From assembly GCF_014357575.1 (NCBI RefSeq), contig NZ_JACONW010000026.1:1-49752 (forward strand): DNA of 49,752 nt, written 5' to 3'. The position numbers were made by a program, and so were the translations under genes. Source of the DNA: Pseudomonas folii. Lineage in GTDB: Bacteria > Pseudomonadota > Gammaproteobacteria > Pseudomonadales > Pseudomonadaceae. The notes under the pieces were generated by a model, which was not told the origin of the DNA, ran no database searches, and worked only from the letters and a program-made list of their open reading frames with translations. Position 1 is the stretch's first letter. Each line of letters opens with the position of its first letter. Positions 15,911-31,120 of the stretch are shown piece after piece.

Positions 15911-16777
15911 TCAACGACGTGGCAGGAATTGCAGCGGATCTACAGGTTTACCTTGGCGGCGAATCTCAAAATGCAGCTTCACCCGGTCAGTTCCCGTTGA
16001 CCCCATCTCGGCAATCGTCTGCCCAGCTTTGACCTGTTGCCCCTCCCGAACCAACAGCCTACGGTTGTGGCCGTAAGCACTTACGTAGGTATCGCTGTGT
16101 TTGATGATGACCAATTCGCCGTAGCCCCGCAATCCACTCCCGGCGTAAACCACTGACCCATCAGACGCAGCTAAAACAGGCTGTCCCAAATCTCCAGCGA
16201 TATCAATGCCTTTATTCAAACTACCGTTTGAAGAAAATTTCCCTATCAAAATGCCATTCGACGGCCATGTCCAACCCTTCGGAGAAGGCCCGGCAGGCAA
16301 GGTAGAGCTGCCGGCGGGAGGCGGAACCACCGTCACCGGCTTGGAAATAACGGTGGTTTTGACCGAGCCAGACGGGCTTGTTGTCGTCGAAGTCGTCGTG
16401 GACGCGACAGGCGAACGCACAGCTCCAGATGAACCCGCGACGGCCGACGATGTTGAATTTGAACGCCCGTCGAAGCGAATCGTCTGACCCGGACGAATCG
16501 TGTAGGGTTCAGGAATCTGATTACGCGCCGCCAGCGCTTTGTAGTCCCAGCCGTAACGGAAGGCAATGGAAAAAAGCGTATCGCCCCGACGGACGACGTA
16601 TTGTCCAGTGGTCACGGTTGGACGCTGGGGGGCAGCATTGTTATTACGATCGACGACACGCACGCCACCGGACGGCGCACTGGAACAACCGACCAAGAGG
16701 ACACTGAGCGCAATGCCAATCACCAGCCGCTGAAAACTTGTTGAATAACTACGCTGCCGAATGACTGTGCGACTCAC
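15911..16777 (-). CDS. nlpD: Lipoprotein NlpD, LysM/LytM-domain amidase activator
   Basis: Protein of 288 aa. The signal peptide carries a lipobox (LLVGC, lipidated Cys about residue 31). A LysM peptidoglycan-binding domain (YVVRRGDTLFSIAFRYGWDY) is followed by a Ser/Thr/Pro-rich linker and a C-terminal LytM (M23) domain. Metal-binding positions of active M23 peptidases are lost: the HxGxD site reads NKGID and the HxH site reads KLHFEI. This is as in enteric NlpD, which activates a cell-wall amidase during division instead of cutting itself. The start is a GTG at 16777 with GGGAG six bases upstream. It belongs to the pcm-nlpD-rpoS order but is separated from pcm by 191 bp. Confidence 0.93.
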   Translation of the reverse strand: MSRTVIRQRSYSTSFQRLVIGIALSVLLVGCSSAPSGGVRVVDRNNNAAPQRPTVTTGQYVVRRGDTLFSIAFRYGWDYKALAARNQIPEPYTIRPGQTIRFDGRSNSTSSAVAGSSGAVRSPVASTTTSTTTSPSGSVKTTVISKPVTVVPPPAGSSTLPAGPSPKGWTWPSNGILIGKFSSNGSLNKGIDIAGDLGQPVLAASDGSVVYAGSGLRGYGELVIIKHSDTYVSAYGHNRRLLVREGQQVKAGQTIAEMGSTGTDRVKLHFEIRRQGKPVDPLQFLPRR

Positions 16778-16968
16778 CCGCCACTCCCTTTACTGGTGAC
16801 TGAATTAAAGATGCCTATTGTGCCGTAATAACGGCTGGCACCTACTGCTTAATGCTGTGAAGCCAATGGATACTTCAGGGTTGATCGTTTCTCGGGCCCA
16901 ACTGCGCTGCCGGTCCTGGACGCCATGAGGTAGACAGGCGGTGTTGCGCAGAATTCAGTGAGTTGTCA

Positions 16969-18382
<1,414 letters not shown>

Positions 18383-18395
<13 letters not shown>

Positions 18396-19441
18396 GAGCT
18401 GTCCGTCTGCCCAACCGGCACCAGATCAACAAGTTCGCGCACCAGTACAGTGGCGAAGCATCCGGGCGGAAGGACGAATTCCAGTTGCAGAATGTCAGGC
18501 TCGGGATAATGCCACGTCAACCGGCCAATGGGCAGTCGCAGGATGCGTCGTTCGTGCTCCATTCCCGCTCTTGTGAGCCAGTCGCGCAGTGCCGACTCGC
18601 GATTGGCCACATCGTTTTCCAGTGCAGCCGTGGCCCCGGAGGCTGGCGATGGGCCTTCTCCCCATTGCGGACCGGTCGGATGCAGATCGAGAATCGCCAG
18701 CCGAGGGTCATTGCATTCATCTACGCCCGCCGGAAAAAAACTGCGGCTGTCGGTGAACGCCAGCAAGTCACCCACCTGTGCAACCTGCCATGAACCATCA
18801 GCAACCCGCGCCGCCAGGACCTGATTGAACAGGTAGCTACGGGCCGTCGATAACAGTCGGGAACGCACTGCACGCTGTTCCGGCAAAGCCTGGCGAGCAG
18901 CATAATCGCGCGCCTCGCCCAGATTTCCACCTTGGTAGCCAAATCTCTGAGCACCGAAGTAATTAGGGATTCCGCCCTTGGCGATCAACTCAAGTCGCGC
19001 GTTCAGCGCCTCCTTGTCGACATTCAACCGGGTCAGGCGCAGTGTGAAGCCGTTTGCAGCGTGAGCACCGCGCTGAAGCTTGCGCTTGTGACGGGTGCTT
19101 TGAAGAATCTTCAGGGTCTCGTTTTCGGCCGAACTCAGGTCTGGGTCAGCCTTGCCCGGCAGCTGGATGCTGAACCACTGACGAGTCAGCGCCTGGCGAT
19201 CCTTCAGACCCGCGTAGCTGACAGTCCTGAGCTGCACGCCAGCGGCACGCGCCAGACGGCGGGCGGCTTCTTCGGTGTTGAGGCCGCGTTTCTCGACCCA
19301 TAACCATAAATGCTCGCCATCGCCGGAAAGCGGGATGTCCAGCACTTCATCGACCTGAAAATCCTCGGCAGTCGCCTTGAGCACCGCGCTACCCAGCGGC
19401 GGGCCATAAGCTTGCGGGCCCAGCAGTTCTGATTCGGTCAT
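18383..19441 (-). CDS. truD: tRNA pseudouridine(13) synthase TruD
   Basis: Protein of 352 aa, the expected length. It converts U13 of tRNA(Glu) to pseudouridine. The catalytic motif [17 protein letters not shown] with its Asp (about residue 81) is intact, as is the N-terminal DFQVDEVL and the [12 protein letters not shown] loop, so unlike the protein at 128-838 it should be active. Its ATG overlaps the ispF stop (ATGA, 4 bp). Confidence 0.96.
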
Positions 19442-19911
19442 GCGGACAGCAACAGCGCAACGGCGTGAACGGCGATGCCTTCTTCGCGACCGGTGAAGCC
19501 GAGCTTTTCAGTAGTGGTCGCCTTGACGTTCACTTGATCCAGCTCGACTTGAAGATCCTCGGCGATCAATGCGCGCATGGATTCGATATGAGGGGCCATT
19601 TTCGGTGCCTGAGCAACAATCGTTGCGTCTACGTTGCCGACCTTCCAGCCTTTGCCCTTTACCAGCGTCAAGACGTGGCGCAGCAATGCGCGGCTGTCAG
19701 CGCCTTTGAACTGCGGATCGGTGTCCGGGAAATGCTTGCCGATATCACCCAGTGCGGCGGCGCCGAGCAGTGCATCGCTCAAGGCGTGCAGTAAAACATC
19801 ACCATCGGAATGAGCGAGCAGGCCGAACCGGTGAGCAATGCGCACGCCACCCAGGGTGACGAAGTCGCCCTCAGCGAAACGGTGCACATCATAGCCATGG
19901 CCAATACGCAT
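19438..19911 (-). CDS. ispF: 2-C-methyl-D-erythritol 2,4-cyclodiphosphate synthase
   Basis: Protein of 157 aa. This zinc enzyme of the MEP isoprenoid pathway cyclises CDP-ME 2-phosphate. Metal ligands are seen in GYDVHRF (Asp8, His10) and [18 protein letters not shown]. The C-terminal motif [20 protein letters not shown] is complete. The N-terminus [10 protein letters not shown] is fixed by homology, so the ATG at 19911 is certain. The seven T bases directly before it are the T-run of the fghA terminator, and there is no Shine-Dalgarno. It is the first gene of the ispF-truD-surE-pcm chain. Confidence 0.97.
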   Translation of the reverse strand: MRIGHGYDVHRFAEGDFVTLGGVRIAHRFGLLAHSDGDVLLHALSDALLGAAALGDIGKHFPDTDPQFKGADSRALLRHVLTLVKGKGWKVGNVDATIVAQAPKMAPHIESMRALIAEDLQVELDQVNVKATTTEKLGFTGREEGIAVHAVALLLSA

Positions 19912-19941
19912 AAAAAAACGCCCTGAAAAAAGTCAGGGCGT
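19912..19941 (-). terminator. Terminator of fghA, ending at the ispF start codon
   Basis: On the minus strand ACGCCCTGA-CTTTTT-TCAGGGCGT forms a 9-bp stem with a 6-base loop, followed by a run of T (to 19912). The next three bases are the ATG of ispF. It lies 24 bp after the fghA stop. Confidence 0.88.
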
Positions 19942-19964
19942 GATTCTACCTACTTTGTCGACGC

Positions 19965-20810
19965 TTAGCTGTTCAACGCGTCGCCATGATGCCGCAGGTG
20001 ATCTTCAATAAAGCTGGCGATGAAGAAATAGCTGTGGTCGTAACCAGGCTGCATGCGCAATGTCAGAGGATGACCCGCCGCTTTCGCAGCCTGAACCAGC
20101 GCCTCTGGCTTAAGCTGATTGGCGAGAAAATCATCGCGATCCCCCTGATCTACCAGGATCGGCAGCTTCTCGCGTGCATCAGCGATCAGCACTGTGGCAT
20201 CCCATTCACGCCAGCGCGAACGCTCTTCGCCCAGATAGCGTGAAAAGGCTTTCTGCCCCCAAGAGCAATCCATCGGATTGGTGATCGGCGAAAACGCCGA
20301 GACCGATTTGTAGCGCCCTGGATTACGCAACGCGCAGATCAACGCACCATGACCGCCCATGGAGTGGCCACTGATCCCCCGCGCTTGCGAAGCCGGGAAA
20401 TGCTCTTCGACCAGAGCGGGCAGCTCGTTCACCACGTAATCGTGCATGCGGTAATGCCTGGCCCAAGGCTCCTGGGTGGCATTGAGATAGAACCCGGCAC
20501 CAAGGCCGAAATCCCACGCGCCATCAGGATCACCTGCAACACCGGGGCCTCGCGGGCTTGTGTCAGGCGCAACGATGATCAAACCCAGCTCAGCCGCGAC
20601 GCGTTGCGCTGCTGCCTTCTGCATGAAGTTTTCATCGGTACAGGTCAGACCGGAAAGCCAGTACAGCACCGGCAACTTGCCGCCCTGCTCCGCCTGCGGC
20701 GGCAGATAGACAGCAAACACCATGTCGCATCCGAGCACGTCGGAATGATGCTTGTAACGCTTGTGCCAGCCGCCAAAGCTTTTTTGACAGGAAATATTCT
20801 CTAGAGCCAT
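19965..20810 (-). CDS. fghA: S-formylglutathione hydrolase
   Basis: Protein of 281 aa. This serine esterase of the D family splits S-formylglutathione to glutathione and formate, the second step of formaldehyde removal. The alpha/beta-hydrolase nucleophile elbow [13 protein letters not shown], the catalytic Asp region ([13 protein letters not shown]) and the His in [13 protein letters not shown] are present, along with [14 protein letters not shown] near the N-terminus. I use the ATG at 20810 (MALENIS), with GGGAG nine bases upstream. It is downstream of adhC on the same strand with an inverted repeat between them, and ends in a terminator. Confidence 0.95.
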   Translation of the reverse strand: MALENISCQKSFGGWHKRYKHHSDVLGCDMVFAVYLPPQAEQGGKLPVLYWLSGLTCTDENFMQKAAAQRVAAELGLIIVAPDTSPRGPGVAGDPDGAWDFGLGAGFYLNATQEPWARHYRMHDYVVNELPALVEEHFPASQARGISGHSMGGHGALICALRNPGRYKSVSAFSPITNPMDCSWGQKAFSRYLGEERSRWREWDATVLIADAREKLPILVDQGDRDDFLANQLKPEALVQAAKAAGHPLTLRMQPGYDHSYFFIASFIEDHLRHHGDALNS

Positions 20811-20828
20811 GGTCGTAAACTCCCAGAC

Positions 20829-20893
20829 ACAAGCTACAAGCTTCAAGCTGCAAGAGGCGCGGAACCCTCTTGTAGCTTGTCGCTTGAAGCTTG
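20829..20893. repeat. Inverted repeat between adhC and fghA (aagctacaagcttcaagc family)
   Basis: The arms, about 28 bp each (roughly 20830-20857 and 20866-20893), are inverted copies with four mismatches, rich in CAAGCTT-type units. They would form a large hairpin in the adhC-fghA transcript. The sequence family is unlike the gagcga/cgcga REP repeats elsewhere in the window. Confidence 0.8.
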
Positions 20894-20900
20894 CAACTGC

Positions 20901-22070
<1,170 letters not shown>

Positions 22071-22119
22071 TTAATAATCCAGTCAAAAGCAAAACATTAT
22101 TGCTGAACAGGGATAATCG

Positions 22120-23013
22120 ATGTACATCAACCGCTGGGAAGGCCTGGATGAGTTCGTCGCTGTGGCTGAATGCGGCCAGTTCACGGCAGCAGCTGAACGA
22201 ATGGGCGTTTCCTCCTCGCACATCAGTCGGCAAATCGCCCGCCTCGAAGAACGCTTGCAGACCCGCCTGCTGTATCGCAGCACCCGACGGGTCGCATTGA
22301 CTGACGCTGGCCAGACTTTTTTGCACCATTGCCAGCGCTTGCAGGACGGTCGCGAGGAAGCCTTGCGGGCGGTAGGTGATTTAACCAGCGAACCCAAAGG
22401 CCTTTTGCGTATGACCTGTGCCGTGGCTTACGGCGAGCGGTTTATCACACCACTGGTGACGCGCTTCATGGATTTGTATCCGCAGATCCGGGTGGAGATC
22501 CAGTTGAACAACGACACGCTGGACATGGTTCATGAGGGGCTGGATCTGGCCATCAGGCTGGGCCGGTTACAGGATTCCCGCCTGGTCGCCACCCGCCTCG
22601 CGCCACGCCGGATGTATCTGTGCGCATCGCCATCCTATCTGGAGCGATACGGTCGGCCGCACAGTGTGTCGGAGCTCAGTCGGCATAATTGCCTGATCGG
22701 CAGCAGTGACACCTGGTTACTTCAACAGAACGGACGGGAGTTTTCCCAGCGTGTTCAGGGTAACTGGCGCTGCAACAGCGGGCAGGCGGTGCTGGATGCT
22801 GCGCTGCACGGCGTCGGACTGTGTCAATTACCGGATTATTACGTGTTAAGCCATCTGAACACTGGCGCGCTGGTTTCCCTGCTGGAAGCTCATCAACCGC
22901 CGAATACAGCAGTCTGGGCGCTGTACCCCCAACAACGACACCTTTCGCCAAAAGTGCGCAAGCTGGTGGATTATCTGAAAGAGGGGTTGGCGATGCGGGA
23001 TGAGTATCGGTAG
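22120..23013 (+). CDS. gfnR: LysR-type regulator of the formaldehyde module, GfnR-like
   Basis: Protein of 297 aa with an N-terminal LysR winged helix (LDEFVAVAECGQFTAAAERM then VSSSHISRQIARLEERL) and an effector domain from about residue 90. Its place divergent from adhC-fghA corresponds to P. aeruginosa PA3630, described as GfnR, the activator of glutathione-dependent formaldehyde detoxification. The name is given from context and general recall. AGGGA lies eight bases upstream of the ATG. The 106-bp divergent gap contains AATAAT (22073-22078) and ATTATT (22096-22101) as a weak candidate operator. Confidence 0.82.
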   Translation: MYINRWEGLDEFVAVAECGQFTAAAERMGVSSSHISRQIARLEERLQTRLLYRSTRRVALTDAGQTFLHHCQRLQDGREEALRAVGDLTSEPKGLLRMTCAVAYGERFITPLVTRFMDLYPQIRVEIQLNNDTLDMVHEGLDLAIRLGRLQDSRLVATRLAPRRMYLCASPSYLERYGRPHSVSELSRHNCLIGSSDTWLLQQNGREFSQRVQGNWRCNSGQAVLDAALHGVGLCQLPDYYVLSHLNTGALVSLLEAHQPPNTAVWALYPQQRHLSPKVRKLVDYLKEGLAMRDEYR

Positions 23014-23055
23014 GTGGCATACCTGTGGGAAATATTAAGTTCGCCCGCAAGCTGA

Positions 23056-23146
23056 CGTGGGACCGGCTTTAGCCGGGAAGGCGATATTTCTGACGACACA
23101 TTTCAGTGACGGTGAGGGCCTCTTCCCGGCTAAAGCCGGTCCCACG
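23056..23146. repeat. REP-type inverted repeat pair, ggaccggctttagccggg family
   Basis: The arms 23056-23080 and 23122-23146 are perfect 25-bp inverted copies with a 41-bp spacer. They lie between the converging ends of gfnR and ispD. Each arm also has an internal CCGGCttta-GCCGG palindrome. Confidence 0.92.
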
Positions 23147-23204
23147 ACATTGCGCCAAGACCTGGGATTGCGCAGAGGCCTCGCTCCAGCAAGATCCACG
23201 AATA

Positions 23205-23918
23205 TCAGCGATTAAATTCGCTACGCCGTTGACGCAACCATTCAAGATCCTCAGGACGAGTGACCTTGATGTTATCCGAGCGTCCTTCGATCAATCTGGG
23301 CGACTGCCCTGCCCATTCGATGGCAGAGGCTTCATCGGTAATAGCAACGTCGGAAACCAGGCCGTCGGCCAAGGCACGGTGCAGAGCACCCAGGCGAAAC
23401 ATCTGCGGGGTGTACGCCTGCCAGATCAGGCTGCGGTCTACCGTTTCGGTGACCCGGCCATCAGGTCCCGCGCGCTTGAGGGTGTCACGGGCAGGCACGG
23501 CCAACAGCCCACCCACCGGATCATCAGCCAGTTCGCCCAGCAGGTTATCCAGGTCCGAGCGTGACAAATTAGGCCGCGCAGCATCATGGACCAGTACCCA
23601 ATCCTCGTCATCGGCGCCTTGAGCATGCAAATGCAGCAACGCGTTGAGCACTGAATCCGCACGCTCTTTGCCGCCATCGACCCGTGTAATACGCGAATCC
23701 AGCGCACACGGCAGATTGGGCCAGTAAGGGTCGTCCACAGCCAGACTGATCACCAGGCCCTTGAGTCGGGGGTGATCGAGGAAACATAGCAGGCTGTGTT
23801 CAAGAATCGTCAGGCCGCCCAGTTGCAGGTACTGCTTGGGACGATCTGCGGCCATACGGGCACCGATGCCCGCAGCAGGAATCACTGCCCAGAAGGCAGG
23901 AAGAGTGCTCTTGTTCAT
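23205..23918 (-). CDS. ispD: 2-C-methyl-D-erythritol 4-phosphate cytidylyltransferase
   Basis: Protein of 237 aa. It couples CTP to MEP in isoprenoid synthesis. The nucleotide-binding loop AVIPAAGIGARMAADRPKQY has the GxGxR...PKQ pattern; VLVHDAARPNL and the SDNIKVTRPEDL end are conserved. The ATG at 23918 starts the homologous region and lies 10 bp after the ftsB stop. It is the last gene of eno-ftsB-ispD. In many gammaproteobacteria ispF follows directly; here the formaldehyde genes lie between. Confidence 0.96.
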   Translation of the reverse strand: MNKSTLPAFWAVIPAAGIGARMAADRPKQYLQLGGLTILEHSLLCFLDHPRLKGLVISLAVDDPYWPNLPCALDSRITRVDGGKERADSVLNALLHLHAQGADDEDWVLVHDAARPNLSRSDLDNLLGELADDPVGGLLAVPARDTLKRAGPDGRVTETVDRSLIWQAYTPQMFRLGALHRALADGLVSDVAITDEASAIEWAGQSPRLIEGRSDNIKVTRPEDLEWLRQRRSEFNR

Positions 23919-23928
23919 AGGGTCAGCT

Positions 23929-24207
23929 TCATTGCGCCAACTGATAGAGCGTTTCGCCGTCCTTGACCATGCCCAGTTCATGACGGGCACGCTCTTCTAC
24001 GGTTTCCATACCTTTTTTCAATTCAAGCACTTCAGCGTCCATGACCCGATTGCGCTCAAGCAGCGCTTCGTTCTCGGCATGTTGATCAGCGATCTGCTGA
24101 TTAAGGCTGGCCACTTGCGCCAGACTCCCGTTCCCCACCCACAGGCGATATTGCAGGCCCGCAAGCAACAGGATCAGGACGAGAAACAACCAGTTAGGAC
24201 TGCGCAT
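23929..24207 (-). CDS. ftsB: Cell division protein FtsB
   Basis: Protein of 92 aa. A single N-terminal membrane segment (LFLVLILLLAGLQYRLWVG) is followed by a periplasmic coiled coil (VASLNQQIADQHAENEALLE onward) and the tail EERARHELGMVKDGETLYQL. FtsB forms the FtsQLB complex that triggers septal peptidoglycan synthesis. It is encoded between eno and ispD, its usual position. Confidence 0.95.
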   Translation of the reverse strand: MRSPNWLFLVLILLLAGLQYRLWVGNGSLAQVASLNQQIADQHAENEALLERNRVMDAEVLELKKGMETVEERARHELGMVKDGETLYQLAQ

Positions 24208-24396
24208 TGAATATCAGGTACCCAGTAAAAAAGACAGCAGAGCCGACAACGTGAAGCCAACAATACAACAGGGACTGAGGGCATAGAGCCTGGCGGGGCC
24301 AGGCTCTATAGCGGTGCAAGCCGCATCAATGCTGATCAATCATCCGGGAAAGCAGGTGATTGTCACAGCACCGGCTGTCTTTTTACCATCTCGGTG

Positions 24397-25746
<1,350 letters not shown>

Positions 25747-25771
25747 TCATTACAGGGCAGACCTAAGAGCG

Positions 25772-25795
25772 ACAAACCCCGACCTGAGGTCGGGG
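25772..25795 (-). terminator. Terminator of kdsA
   Basis: CCCCGAC and GTCGGGG (25777-25795 overall) form a 7-bp GC hairpin that on the minus strand is followed by TTTGTC. The T-run is short, so termination may be partial, with read-through into eno. Confidence 0.65.
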
Positions 25796-25847
25796 GATGT
25801 AAGCGTGCGGCACTTTACCGGAGGCTAACCTGCCGGAGAAGTCCGAT

Positions 25848-28607
<2,760 letters not shown>

Positions 28608-29948
28608 TCAGCTCAAACTTTGGTCATTCGTCGGCGGCACCCAGCGCAGGATGAAGCTTTCATGGCCGCAAACATTGAGCGCAGGCAGGTTTGCCACCGC
28701 CAGAATTTCGCCGTTACGGAACAGCAGCGGCAATCGGCCGCGGACAAATATCGGTATTTCGCGCTCATTGAGCAGACGCTTGAGATCGCGATGTCCGCGG
28801 TCGGGCAGACTGAGAACTTCTCCTCCCTGGCGATAGCGAACCTCCAGCACTCCGGAAGGCAGTTCACCGTCAATGAAGAGCTGACCGTTATCGGGCAGCG
28901 TCAGCGCATGCCGCGCATCCGCCCATGGCTGAGCGGACGGCATCACGGGTTTTAGCCAATTGTCGGAAAGCCACCAGATGCGCCCCTGATCACGATGCAA
29001 CTCGCCATCGGCCAAACGCCATACCGGGTGCCCGCCCTGCCCTGCGTCTCGCAGAGTTTCCCAGCCAACCCAATGATCGCTGTCCGGCAGACGCGTCAGC
29101 GGGGCCAGCCAATGGCGCAGAGCATTGCGTTGGCGCGAGGGCGAAAGGCCAGCCAGGGCGGGCAAGGCCAGCGAGGGAAGCTCTAGCCAATCGAATGCAT
29201 GGCTGGATTCGGCCGACGCGAGATCGACCTGGGCCAGTTCCTCAAGCAACTGCTGCGCTTCATTCAGGTGTGCGGCCGTGCGCGCCATATTTGCGGTTGC
29301 CTGCGGCCAGCGGGACCTCAATGCGGGCAGCACCTGATTGCGCAGGTAGTTGCGCGAATAATGAGAGTCTTCGTTGCTGGGATCTTCGACCCACAGCAAA
29401 TGATGCTCGCGGGCGTAAGTCTCCAACTCTTCCCGGGAAATACTCAACAAGGGCCTGACTAGCTGCCCCTGCCCCAAGCTGCGGCTAACCGACATCCCCG
29501 CCAGCCCCAGCACTCCGGCGCCTCGCAACAATCTGAACAGCAGGGTTTCAGCCTGATCGTCCTGATGTTGCCCCGTCAGCAGCACTTCATTTTCAGCAAG
29601 GCACTCACTGAACGCGGTATAACGCGCCTCACGCGCTGCCTGCTCAAGGCTTGCGCCCGACTTCACCTGCACGCTGATTACTTGCAAAGAAACGCCAAGC
29701 GCCTCGCAAACCTGTTGGCAATGCAGCGGCCAGGCGTCAGCGACAGCCTGCAGGCCGTGATGGACATGGATAGCGGTTAACGGCGGTAAATTTTCGCGTT
29801 CGGCGAGTTCAGCCAGAAGGTGAAGCAAGACAGTGGAATCAAGACCACCGGAGAAACCGATGTGCCATGCAGGCGCGTTACGCCAGGGTGCCAAGGCTTG
29901 AAGAAGCTTGGCGGGGAGATCATGACCGGAAGGCCTGAATAGATACAT
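28608..29948 (-). CDS. tilS: tRNA(Ile)-lysidine synthase
   Basis: Protein of 446 aa. It attaches lysine to C34 of the AUA-reading tRNA(Ile) using ATP. The N-type ATP pyrophosphatase loop IGFSGGLDSTVLLHLLAEL is near residue 35. The region TGQHQDDQAETLLFRLLRG and the C-terminal TilS domain (LLNEREIPIFVRGRLPLLFR) are conserved. I start at the ATG at 29948 (MYLFRPSGHD). Upstream is one arm of a REP pair that ends 16 bp before the start, so a normal ribosome binding site is not obvious. Confidence 0.94.
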   Translation of the reverse strand: MYLFRPSGHDLPAKLLQALAPWRNAPAWHIGFSGGLDSTVLLHLLAELAERENLPPLTAIHVHHGLQAVADAWPLHCQQVCEALGVSLQVISVQVKSGASLEQAAREARYTAFSECLAENEVLLTGQHQDDQAETLLFRLLRGAGVLGLAGMSVSRSLGQGQLVRPLLSISREELETYAREHHLLWVEDPSNEDSHYSRNYLRNQVLPALRSRWPQATANMARTAAHLNEAQQLLEELAQVDLASAESSHAFDWLELPSLALPALAGLSPSRQRNALRHWLAPLTRLPDSDHWVGWETLRDAGQGGHPVWRLADGELHRDQGRIWWLSDNWLKPVMPSAQPWADARHALTLPDNGQLFIDGELPSGVLEVRYRQGGEVLSLPDRGHRDLKRLLNEREIPIFVRGRLPLLFRNGEILAVANLPALNVCGHESFILRWVPPTNDQSLS

Positions 29949-29963
29949 CAGCGTTGTCTGACC

Positions 29964-30055
29964 TGTTGGAGCGAGGCTTGCCCGCGAAAGCGTAGTATCA
30001 GTCAGCATATGTATAAGCTGCAATTACGCCTTCGCGGGCAAGCCTCGCTCCAACA
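29964..30055. repeat. REP-type inverted repeat pair, ggagcgaggcttgcccgcga family
   Basis: Perfect 25-bp inverted arms at 29964-29988 and 30031-30055 with a 42-bp spacer fill the gap between the accA stop (30061) and the tilS start (29948). The arm sequence is a common fluorescent-pseudomonad REP. Confidence 0.93.
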
Positions 30056-30060
30056 AGAGA

Positions 30061-31008
30061 TTACAAACCGTAACTCATCAAGCGCTCATAACGACGAGCC
30101 AGCAGCGCGTCGCTATCGAACTTCTTGAGCATGGCCAACTGGCTGCTCAATTCCTGGCGGATTTCCAGCGCAGCGGCGGCCGGGTCGCGATGCGCGCCGC
30201 CCAGAGGCTCGGCGATGACCTTATCAACGATGCCCAGACCTTTCAGGCGATCGGCCGTGATACCCATGGCTTCGGCCGCATCAGGAGCCTTTTCTGCGGT
30301 TTTCCACAGAATCGACGCGCAACCTTCCGGTGAGATAACCGCGTAGGTGGAGTACTGCAACATGTTCAACTGATCGCAGACACCGATTGCCAGTGCGCCG
30401 CCAGAACCGCCTTCACCAATAACAGTGGCGATGATTGGCGTTTTCAGACGTGCCATGACGCGCAGGTTCCAGGCAATCGCTTCGCTCTGGTTACGTTCCT
30501 CAGCGTCGATACCCGGATAAGCGCCCGGCGTGTCGATGAAGGTCAGGATCGGCATCTTGAAACGCTCGGCCATCTCCATCAGACGACAGGCTTTGCGATA
30601 GCCTTCAGGGCGTGGCATGCCGAAGTTACGACGAACCTTTTCACGCACTTCACGGCCTTTCTGATGGCCGATAATCATGACCGGCTGACCTTCCAGACGG
30701 GCAACACCACCGACAATGGCGGCGTCGTCGGAGAAGTGACGGTCGCCATGCAGCTCATCGAACTCGGTGAAGATGTGCTGAATGTAGTCCAGAGTGTACG
30801 GACGACGCGGGTGACGCGCCATGCGTGCAATCTGCCAACTGGTCAGGTTGCCGAAAATGCTTTCGGTCAGCGTGTTGCTCTTGTCTTGCAGTCGCGAGAT
30901 TTCATCGCCGATGTTCAGCGAGTTGTCATTACCCACCAAGCGCAATTCTTCAATCTTGGCTTGCAGGTCAGCGATCGGCTGTTCGAAATCAAGAAAATTC
31001 GGGTTCAT
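30061..31008 (-). CDS. accA: Acetyl-CoA carboxylase carboxyltransferase subunit alpha
   Basis: Protein of 315 aa. With AccD it transfers the carboxyl group from biotin to acetyl-CoA in the first step of fatty acid synthesis. Typical stretches are [60 protein letters not shown] and [15 protein letters not shown]. The ATG at 31008 has ACGGA five bases upstream; another at 31014 is possible. It follows dnaE by 112 bp on the same strand. Confidence 0.97.
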   Translation of the reverse strand: MNPNFLDFEQPIADLQAKIEELRLVGNDNSLNIGDEISRLQDKSNTLTESIFGNLTSWQIARMARHPRRPYTLDYIQHIFTEFDELHGDRHFSDDAAIVGGVARLEGQPVMIIGHQKGREVREKVRRNFGMPRPEGYRKACRLMEMAERFKMPILTFIDTPGAYPGIDAEERNQSEAIAWNLRVMARLKTPIIATVIGEGGSGGALAIGVCDQLNMLQYSTYAVISPEGCASILWKTAEKAPDAAEAMGITADRLKGLGIVDKVIAEPLGGAHRDPAAAALEIRQELSSQLAMLKKFDSDALLARRYERLMSYGL

Positions 31009-31120
31009 AGGCATCCGTCTTGGGTCGACGGCCAAGAGGCCGGCCGGTTGATCCGTTAGCGCCTTACCTTACGGGAACAGGCGCATTCAGGTCGAGTTTA
31101 AAAATTCTGGGCTGATGCTT

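Noticed and set aside
15911..16777. nlpD as an active M23 endopeptidase
   Set aside because: The metal-binding His positions are replaced (NKGID, KLHFEI), as in amidase activators, so peptidase activity is not claimed.
16778..16968. GTGCC/GGCAC-type hairpin in the pcm-nlpD gap as a terminator
   Set aside because: The stem is imperfect and no T-run follows it. The gap otherwise shows no gene.
22073..22101. AATAAT-N17-ATTATT as operator of the LysR regulator upstream of adhC
   Set aside because: It is too AT-rich and weak to separate from chance. It is mentioned in the gene entry but not called as a site.
24283..24309. An 11-bp perfect hairpin between eno and ftsB
   Set aside because: It has no T-run on the minus strand, so I do not call it a terminator. 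It may affect mRNA stability only.
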